From Robbsia andropogonis (GTDB lineage Bacteria > Pseudomonadota > Gammaproteobacteria > Burkholderiales > Burkholderiaceae), in contig NZ_LAQU01000037.1 of NCBI RefSeq assembly GCF_000970345.1, positions 1 through 40,962 of the forward strand: 40,962 nucleotides of DNA, in the 5' to 3' direction. Made by a program: the position numbers and the translations under genes. Position 1 is the stretch's first letter. Every line of letters starts with the position of its first letter. The notes under the pieces are model-generated. The model was not told where the DNA came from and did not search any database. It worked only from the letters and a program-made list of their open reading frames with translations. This document shows positions 34,925 to 40,962 of this stretch, piece by piece.

Positions 34925-37612
34925 ATGGATCAATTCGCGAAAGAGACTATTCCAATCTCCCTAGAGGAGGAAATGCGTCGTTCCTACCTCGATTACGCGA
35001 TGAGCGTGATTGTGGGACGTGCCCTTCCAGACGTGCGCGACGGACTCAAGCCGGTTCACCGCCGCGTGCTGTATGCCATGCACGAACTGAACAACGATTG
35101 GAACCGTGCTTATAAGAAGTCCGCGCGTATTGTCGGGGATGTCATCGGTAAGTACCACCCGCACGGGGACACCGCTGCGTACGACACGATCGTCCGGATG
35201 GCGCAAACGTTCTCGCTGCGGTACATGCTGGTGGATGGGCAGGGGAATTTCGGCTCGGTCGACGGCGATAGCGCGGCGGCAATGCGTTACACCGAAATTC
35301 GCATGGCGAAGATCGGTCATGAGCTGCTAGCCGATCTCGACAAGGAAACCGTCGATTTTGTGCCGAACTACGACGGTTCGGAGCGCGAGCCCGCGGTGAT
35401 GCCGGCGCGCGTGCCGAATTTGCTGATCAACGGTTCGTCCGGGATCGCGGTTGGGATGGCGACGAATATCCCGCCGCATAATCTCAACGAGGTGGTGGAC
35501 GCGTGTCAGCATCTGCTGGCCCATCCGGATGCGACGGTCGACGACCTGATCACGTTTATTCCCGCGCCGGACTTCCCCACGGCCGGGATCATTTATGGCG
35601 TAACCGGCGTGCGCGAAGGCTATCGCACCGGTCGCGGCCGCGTGGTGATGCGGGCAAAGACGCATTTCGAGGATATCGATCGCGGCCAGCGGGAAGCGAT
35701 CATCGTCGACGAGTTGCCCTACCAGGTCAACAAGCGCACGCTGCTCGAACGGATTGCCGAACTGGTCAAGGAAAAGAAGATCGAGGGCATTTCCGATCTG
35801 CGCGACGAGTCCGACAAGAGCGGCATGCGCGTAGTGATCGAGTTGAAGCGCGGTGAAGTACCGGAAGTCGTGCTGAACAACCTGTACAAGCAGACGCAGT
35901 TGCAGGATACGTTTGGCATGAACATGGTGGCCCTGGTAGATGGCCAGCCGAAGCTGCTGAACCTGCGTGAATTGCTGGAATGCTTCCTGTCGCATCGGCG
36001 TGAGGTGGTCACGCGCCGGACGGTCTTCGAATTGCGCCGTGCGCGTGAGCGCGGCCATGTGCTGGAAGGCCTGGCCGTCGCGTTGGCGAACATCGATGAA
36101 TTCATCGAGCTGATCAAGGCCGCACCCACGCCTCCGGTTGCAAAGCAGGAGTTGATGGCGCGTGCCTGGGATGCGGGTCTGGTGCGCGATATGTTGTCGC
36201 GCGCTGAATCCGAGACACCGGGCGGGCGCGAAGCCTATCGCCCAGACAATTTGTTGCCGATGTATGGCATGGGTCAGGACGGTTTATATCGCCTGTCCGA
36301 TACGCAAGCGCAGGAAATCCTGCAGATGCGTTTGCAACGGTTGACGGGTCTCGAGCAGGACAAGATCACCAATGAATATCGGGACATCATGGCGCAGATC
36401 GCCGATCTTCTGGATATTCTGGCGAAGCCGGAGCGCATTACCGCGATTATTTCCGACGAACTGATCGCGGTGAAGCAGGAATTCGGTGATGCACGCCGGT
36501 CGCATGTCGAGTTGAACGCGACCGAACTGAATACCGAAGACCTGATAACGCCTCAGGATATGGTCGTGACCATGTCGCATGGCGGGTATGTGAAGTCGCA
36601 ACCGCTTTCCGAATATGCTGCCCAGCGCCGTGGCGGACGCGGCAAGCAAGCCACGCAAATGAAGGAAGACGACTGGATCGAGACGCTGTTCATCGCGAAC
36701 ACGCACGATTACATTCTCTGCTTCTCGAATCGTGGCCGTGTCTATTGGGTCAAGGTCTACGAGGTACCGCAAGGCTCGCGTAACTCGCGAGGGCGGCCGA
36801 TCGTCAACATGTTCCCGCTGCAACCGGGCGAGAAGATCAACGTTGTGCTGCCGGTCCGGGAGTTCTCGGACGACCGGTATGTCTTCATGGCGACCGCGTT
36901 GGGTACTGTGAAGAAGACGCCGCTGGAGCAATTCAGCCGGCCGTTGCGCAAGGGCATCATCGCGGTGAGCCTGGACGAAGGGGACTATCTGATCGGCGCG
37001 GCGATCACCGATGGCAAGCATGATGTGATGCTGTTCTCGGATGCCGGAAAGGCGGTGCGTTTCGACGAAGGCGATGTACGCGCGATGGGCCGTGATGCGC
37101 GTGGCGTGCGCGGCATGCAGCTGGAGGATGGGCAATCCGTGATCGCGATGCTGGTGGCGGAAAACGATCAGCAGTCAGTGTTGACCGCCACTGCGAATGG
37201 CTTCGGCAAACGGACGCCGATCGAGGAATATACCCGTCATGGCCGGGGTACGAAGGGCATGATCGCGATCCAGACGTCGGAGCGGAACGGTAAGGTCGTG
37301 GCCGCGACGCTGGTTGAACCGAGCAGTGAGTTGATGCTCATCACGACAAGCGGCGTGCTAATCCGCACGCGGGTTTCGGAAATTCGCGAGATGGGTCGCG
37401 CAACGCAAGGCGTGACATTGATCAGCCTGGACGAGGGGACCTATTTGTCGGGTCTGCAGAAGGTCGTTGAGGCGGAGGTCGCGGCGGCGTTGGGCGACGT
37501 GGATTTGGATGAAGGTGACTTGGGCGACGAGCAGTCCGACGGCGCGACGGGTGACACATCTAGTAACGAGGATTCTGGCGAAAGTAGTGGCACGTCTGGC
37601 GGCGAGGAGTAA
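34925..37612 (+). CDS. gyrA: DNA gyrase subunit A
   Basis: An 895-residue type II topoisomerase subunit. It starts [52 protein letters not shown]. The catalytic tyrosine is Y122 in AMRYTEIRM. The quinolone region reads GDTAAYDTI, with T83 and D87. T83 in place of the E. coli serine is the usual wild-type state in Burkholderia, so no resistance is implied. The GyrA box QRRGGRG is at 567-573, and the beta-pinwheel C-terminal domain follows. The end has an acidic Asp/Glu/Ser-rich tail of about 40 residues. It introduces negative supercoils together with GyrB. It is followed by the DUF2059 gene, serC and pheA. Confidence 0.97.
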   Translation: MDQFAKETIPISLEEEMRRSYLDYAMSVIVGRALPDVRDGLKPVHRRVLYAMHELNNDWNRAYKKSARIVGDVIGKYHPHGDTAAYDTIVRMAQTFSLRYMLVDGQGNFGSVDGDSAAAMRYTEIRMAKIGHELLADLDKETVDFVPNYDGSEREPAVMPARVPNLLINGSSGIAVGMATNIPPHNLNEVVDACQHLLAHPDATVDDLITFIPAPDFPTAGIIYGVTGVREGYRTGRGRVVMRAKTHFEDIDRGQREAIIVDELPYQVNKRTLLERIAELVKEKKIEGISDLRDESDKSGMRVVIELKRGEVPEVVLNNLYKQTQLQDTFGMNMVALVDGQPKLLNLRELLECFLSHRREVVTRRTVFELRRARERGHVLEGLAVALANIDEFIELIKAAPTPPVAKQELMARAWDAGLVRDMLSRAESETPGGREAYRPDNLLPMYGMGQDGLYRLSDTQAQEILQMRLQRLTGLEQDKITNEYRDIMAQIADLLDILAKPERITAIISDELIAVKQEFGDARRSHVELNATELNTEDLITPQDMVVTMSHGGYVKSQPLSEYAAQRRGGRGKQATQMKEDDWIETLFIANTHDYILCFSNRGRVYWVKVYEVPQGSRNSRGRPIVNMFPLQPGEKINVVLPVREFSDDRYVFMATALGTVKKTPLEQFSRPLRKGIIAVSLDEGDYLIGAAITDGKHDVMLFSDAGKAVRFDEGDVRAMGRDARGVRGMQLEDGQSVIAMLVAENDQQSVLTATANGFGKRTPIEEYTRHGRGTKGMIAIQTSERNGKVVAATLVEPSSELMLITTSGVLIRTRVSEIREMGRATQGVTLISLDEGTYLSGLQKVVEAEVAAALGDVDLDEGDLGDEQSDGATGDTSSNEDSGESSGTSGGEE

Positions 37613-37754
37613 AATCCCGTGCGATATGGGCTGTCGGGTTTGTGAAAGCTATTCGCCGGGCGGGCATGATTCTAGCGTCGTGGCATTTTACGTTCACGAG
37701 CCCGGTGTGCGCCGCCCGCAAGGCGTGCGTCTCAGCAGTTATAACAATGGAGCG

Positions 37755-38384
37755 ATGATGCAAAAACGTTTTACACATCTGGTGTTGGCTGCCCTGTTCG
37801 TGTCCCCGCTGGCAATGTCGCAGGCTTTGCAAAGCCAGCAACAAGCGCCTGTGCAGCAGGCGCCTGTTGCGCCGCCGGACGCAGCAAAGGCCGCGGCGAT
37901 AGCCGATCTGTTGAAGGCGATCGATGCCGACAAGCTGGCCGGTGCAATTGGCAACAGCGCTCAGATGCAAGCAAAGCAGTTGGTTCCGGCGATCCTGTCC
38001 GATGCACTATCGGAAAACAAGACGCTGACGGACGCACAGAAGCAAGCCGCCGTGCCCGAGTTGCAACAAAACGAAGTGCCGAAGCTGGTGAACAGCGCCG
38101 GCCAAGTTTTCGCAACGTCGCAGTTCCGTAATGAAGCGGTGCAGGCTCAGAAGGATGCCTATAACCGTTACTACACGACGTCCGAAATCAAGGATTTGAC
38201 GAAGTTCTATACGAGCCCGACCGGCAAGAAATTTATCGAAGTGCAGGATCAAGTCGGTCGTGATGTCGTCAACGGTCTGATGCAAAAGTACATGCCGCAG
38301 TCGATCCAGGCAACACGTCAGACCGCTGATGCGGATGTCGCCGCAACGAAGCCAGCAACCGGCTCGGCGACGAAGTCGAAGTAA
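37755..38384 (+). CDS. DUF2059 exported protein
   Basis: A 209-residue protein with a signal peptide MMQKRFTHLVLAALFVSPLAMSQA, a Gln/Ala/Pro-rich linker, and a DUF2059-type domain with repeated helical segments. DAYNRYYTTSEIKDLTKFYTSPTGKKFIEVQDQVGRD is the conserved part. The function is not established. GGAG lies 5 bases before the ATG at 37755 (ATGATG). The position between gyrA and serC is conserved in Burkholderiaceae as far as I recall. It ends in three hairpins, the last a strong terminator. Confidence 0.88.
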   Translation: MMQKRFTHLVLAALFVSPLAMSQALQSQQQAPVQQAPVAPPDAAKAAAIADLLKAIDADKLAGAIGNSAQMQAKQLVPAILSDALSENKTLTDAQKQAAVPELQQNEVPKLVNSAGQVFATSQFRNEAVQAQKDAYNRYYTTSEIKDLTKFYTSPTGKKFIEVQDQVGRDVVNGLMQKYMPQSIQATRQTADADVAATKPATGSATKSK

Positions 38385-38424
38385 TGCCTTGGCGCGGCCT
38401 GACGGCGCCCGTGACCCCGGAGGG

Positions 38425-38464
38425 TTGATCACTACGTGATCACCGAAGGCAATTTTCGCCTTCG
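38425..38464. repeat. Two consecutive hairpins after DUF2059 gene
   Basis: TGATCAC/GTGATCA (7 bp, loop TAC) is directly followed by CCGAAGGC/GCCTTCGG (8 bp, loop AATTTTC). Neither has a T tail of its own; they precede the terminator palindrome. Confidence 0.6.
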
Positions 38465-38484
38465 GGAGAAAGGTTGGTGAGATA

Positions 38485-38525
38485 ATGGCCGTTTGCGCGA
38501 TCGCGCAAACGGCCATTTTGTTTTT
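38485..38525 (+). terminator. Long perfect-palindrome terminator
   Basis: A 32-base perfect palindrome (16-bp arms beginning ATGGCCGTTTGCGCGA, centre at 38500/38501) is followed by TTTGTTTTT. It ends the DUF2059 transcript and separates it from serC. Confidence 0.88.
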
Positions 38526-38642
38526 GCGGCTACCGCGTTTCGCACCGGTTTTCGCCCATATGTTCCATAAGGGCTAGGTCCGGGACGTAATGTGGTCGAT
38601 CGCGCACAAGTCCCGTTGTCCTTCCTTGCTTGCAGGTTCACC

Positions 38643-39749
38643 ATGCGCGTATTCAATTTCTCCGCAGGCCCGGCCACGCTGCCGGAATCCGTGTTGCGAC
38701 AAGCTGCCGATGAGATGCTGGACTGGCGTGGCAGCGGCATGAGCGTGATGGAAATGAGTCATCGCGGCAAGGAATACATGGAGATTCACGCAAGAGCGCT
38801 GGCCGATCTGCGTGAACTGCTCGGGATACCAGAGAACTATCGGACGTTGTTTCTACAAGGCGGCGGCCTCGGTGAAAACGCGATCGTGCCGATGAATCTG
38901 CTTGGCGGGGTCGCAGCGGGACGTGAAGCCAATTTCGTCGTGACCGGATCATGGTCGACGAAATCACAAAAGGAAGCTGAACGGTATGGCGTTGCCCATA
39001 TCGCCGCATCGGGCAAGGGCGAAGGTTTTATCGGTATCCCGGCGCCGGCGCAATGGCGTCTGTCGGCGAATCCGGCCTATCTCCACATCTGCACCAATGA
39101 AACGATCAACGGCATCGAGTGCAATCCGGACCATATCGGTGCGGCTAGCGCACGGTTGGGCGCCCACGTGCCGCTGGTCGCCGACATCTCGTCGCATATG
39201 CTTTCCCGACCGATGAATGTGGCGCAATACGGCGTGCTGTTTGGCGGGGCGCAGAAGAACGTGGGCATTGCCGGGCTGACGGTGGTCATCGTGCGCGAGG
39301 ATTTGCTGGATCGCGCGATGCCGATCTGCCCGTCGGCGTTCGAATGGAAGACGGTTGACGCGAACGATTCGATGTTCAATACGCCGCCGACGTATGCCAT
39401 TTATATCGCGGGTCTGGTATTCCAATGGATGAAAGCACAAGGTGGCCTTGCGGCCATCGAAGCGCGGAATATTGAGAAAGCTCGCCTGTTGTACGAGACG
39501 ATCGACAACAGTGATTTCTATCGGAATACGATTCAATCCGATGCGCGTTCGCGAATGAACGTACCGTTTACGCTGGCGGACGAATCGCTGAACACCGCCT
39601 TCCTGGAGGGTGCCAAGGCGCGGGGACTGATTCAGTTGAAGGGCCATAAGAGCGTAGGCGGTATGCGCGCCTCGATTTACAACGCGATGCCAATCGAAGG
39701 TGTGCGCGCCTTGGTCGACTATATGCGTGAATTCGAGCAACGCGCCTGA
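38643..39749 (+). CDS. serC: Phosphoserine aminotransferase
   Basis: A 368-residue class-V PLP aminotransferase that converts 3-phosphohydroxypyruvate to phosphoserine (serine synthesis) and also serves pyridoxal-phosphate synthesis. It begins [46 protein letters not shown]. The PLP lysine is Lys205 in [43 protein letters not shown] and [11 protein letters not shown] line the active site. RASIYNAMP and VGGMR near the C-terminus bind phosphate. Length fits SerC. The ATG at 38643 is fixed by [10 protein letters not shown]. pheA follows after 133 bp. Confidence 0.96.
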   Translation: MRVFNFSAGPATLPESVLRQAADEMLDWRGSGMSVMEMSHRGKEYMEIHARALADLRELLGIPENYRTLFLQGGGLGENAIVPMNLLGGVAAGREANFVVTGSWSTKSQKEAERYGVAHIAASGKGEGFIGIPAPAQWRLSANPAYLHICTNETINGIECNPDHIGAASARLGAHVPLVADISSHMLSRPMNVAQYGVLFGGAQKNVGIAGLTVVIVREDLLDRAMPICPSAFEWKTVDANDSMFNTPPTYAIYIAGLVFQWMKAQGGLAAIEARNIEKARLLYETIDNSDFYRNTIQSDARSRMNVPFTLADESLNTAFLEGAKARGLIQLKGHKSVGGMRASIYNAMPIEGVRALVDYMREFEQRA

Positions 39750-39882
39750 CGGGGTGGATGGGAGCGATGTCGTGCCCCAGGGGTGCGGTGCGGGGTGAAA
39801 CGAAACGATCACGGTATCCGGCGTTTGGAGAGCGGCGGATACCGTGAAAGGTCTCAACGGAATGCATAGGGTGGAGCGGGAG

Positions 39883-40962
39883 ATGGAAGGACAGACGGCA
39901 CACGACGCCAGCACGGCGACAGATTCACTGGAGGCGCAACTACAGCCGTTGCGTGAGCGCATCGACCAACTCGACGCGCAATTGATCGGCCTGCTGAACG
40001 AGCGCGCCGCGGTCGCGCACGCCGTGGGTGAGGTGAAGAAGCAGTTTGACGCGCCGGTGTACCGTCCTGAGCGCGAGCAACAGGTGATCAGCCGGTTGCA
40101 GCGGATAAGCCAAGGTCCGCTGCGCGACGAGCATATCGCGCACATCTGGCTTGAGATCATGTCGGCGAGCCGTGCCTTGGAAAAACCGACGACGGTCGCC
40201 TTCCTTGGTCCGGCAGGCACGTATAGCGAGACAGCGGCGCTCGATTACTTCGGAAATTCGGCCAGTGGCTTGCCCTGTTCGTCAATTGACGAAGTGTTCC
40301 GGTCGGTGGAGACGGGCGCGTCGGAATTCGGTGTCGTGCCGGTCGAGAATTCGACCGAGGGCGCAGTGTCGCGCACGCTCGATCTCCTGTTGCACACCAC
40401 ACTGCCCATCATCGGTGAGATCGCCTTGCCGATTCACCATTCACTGCTATCGCGCTCCGGTGCCCTGGCGGATGTGGACGTGGTCTGTGCGCATCCTCAG
40501 GCGCTGGCGCAATGCCAGCAATGGTTGTCGACGCATCTGCCGAAAGCGGAGCGTCGTCCGGTGTCCAGCAACGCGGAGGGCGCGCGCCTGGCCGCCGAGG
40601 ACCCGCGTATCGCCGCCATCGCCGGAGAGCGTGCCGCCGCGCATTACAAACTGCAGACCGCGGCGCCGATGATCCAGGATGATGCGCACAACCGCACCCG
40701 CTTCTATGTGTTGGGCGGCACGCCTCCGGCACCGACCGGCGCTGACCAGACGTCCTTGATCCTATCGGTGAAAAACGAAGCAGGTGCGGTATATCGGATG
40801 CTGGAGCCATTTGCACGTTATGGCGTGTCGATGACGCGATTCGAGTCGCGTCCGGCACGAAGCGGCAGTTGGGCCTATTACTTCTATATCGATGTCGAAG
40901 GACACCGCGACGACGCGAAGGTTGCCGATGCGTTGCACGCGCTGACGGACCAGGCCGCATTC
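39883..40962 (+). CDS. pheA: Bifunctional chorismate mutase/prephenate dehydratase (P-protein), 3' end cut
   Basis: 360 residues are visible before the right edge; only a few are missing. A chorismate mutase domain (AroQ, residues ~15-110) has LRERIDQLDAQLIGLLNERAAVAHAVGEVKKQ. The prephenate dehydratase domain (~110-285) starts TVAFLGPAGTYSETAALDYFG, with VPVENSTEGAVSRTLDLLL and the catalytic TRF in HNRTRFYVL. The ACT domain (~300 on) holds SLILSVKNEAGAVYRMLEPFARYGVSMTRFESRP. The latter ESRP element binds phenylalanine for feedback inhibition. GGAG precedes the ATG at 39883; an ATG at 39862 would add seven residues. It follows serC, as in the known serC-pheA-hisC-tyrA-aroA cluster. Confidence 0.95.
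   Translation, partial: MEGQTAHDASTATDSLEAQLQPLRERIDQLDAQLIGLLNERAAVAHAVGEVKKQFDAPVYRPEREQQVISRLQRISQGPLRDEHIAHIWLEIMSASRALEKPTTVAFLGPAGTYSETAALDYFGNSASGLPCSSIDEVFRSVETGASEFGVVPVENSTEGAVSRTLDLLLHTTLPIIGEIALPIHHSLLSRSGALADVDVVCAHPQALAQCQQWLSTHLPKAERRPVSSNAEGARLAAEDPRIAAIAGERAAAHYKLQTAAPMIQDDAHNRTRFYVLGGTPPAPTGADQTSLILSVKNEAGAVYRMLEPFARYGVSMTRFESRPARSGSWAYYFYIDVEGHRDDAKVADALHALTDQAAF

Noticed and set aside
35171-35185. Thr83 in GyrA as a quinolone-resistance change
   Set aside because: Threonine at this position is the usual state in Burkholderia and relatives; Asp87 is unchanged.
38964-40220. 418-codon minus-strand frame opposite serC and the start of pheA
   Set aside because: Covers two well-supported genes on the other strand and shows no family features.

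Overview
This window looks like the chromosome of a Burkholderiaceae betaproteobacterium (Burkholderia / Paraburkholderia / Robbsia-like). It is GC-rich. The evidence is the rph-rdgB-hemW block opposite yicC-gmk-rpoZ-spoT, the gyrA-(DUF2059)-serC-pheA order, a Burkholderia-type trimeric porin, a short barrel-less OmpA, and a circularly permuted two-piece tmRNA gene of the betaproteobacterial type. The genus cannot be fixed from the sequence alone.

Layout. (1) 1-1.2 kb: a truncated IS3-family insertion sequence (orfA plus a frameshifted orfB running off the left edge) and an AlpA-like phage/island regulator. Both abut the 3' end of a tRNA-Ser(UGA) gene, so this is probably the edge or remnant of an integrated element. 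(2) 1.4-9.9 kb: core information-processing and housekeeping genes: hemW, rdgB and rph on the minus strand; yicC, gmk, rpoZ and bifunctional spoT/rel on the plus strand; and greB convergent with spoT. (3) 10.0-11.2 kb: two identical tRNA-Arg(ACG) genes flanking a small conserved-looking basic protein, then a 61-residue orphan. (4) 11.3-16.1 kb: a porin followed by a gene-poor, partly AT-rich accessory stretch. It holds small orphan genes, a translationally coupled pair of membrane proteins, a periplasmic AroQ-gamma chorismate mutase-like protein that seems to lack the catalytic lysine, and tRNA-Thr(CGU). (5) 16.3-23.8 kb: fbp, pepN, a DUF4136 lipoprotein and a dsbB-xdhC-adenine/adenosine deaminase operon. 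(6) 24.2-28.7 kb: a CPA2 cation/proton antiporter overlapping a PuuD-like peptidase, then a CitA-type citrate/proton symporter. (7) 28.8-33.5 kb: a large TPR/glycosyltransferase-like protein, the permuted ssrA, gph and ubiG. (8) 33.7-41 kb: ompA, gyrA, a DUF2059 exported protein, serC and pheA (cut at the right edge).

How the genes work together: the rph/rdgB/yicC/gmk/rpoZ/spoT/greB cluster joins nucleotide-pool sanitation, RNA processing, transcription and the stringent response. xdhC and the deaminase fit adenine/hypoxanthine catabolism. serC-pheA starts the aromatic/serine supraoperon known downstream of gyrA in related bacteria. The most striking element is the split ssrA: its acceptor half lies upstream of its coding half on the minus strand, and it encodes the tag ANDRNYAVAA. 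I saw no CRISPR array, rRNA operon or complete prophage.
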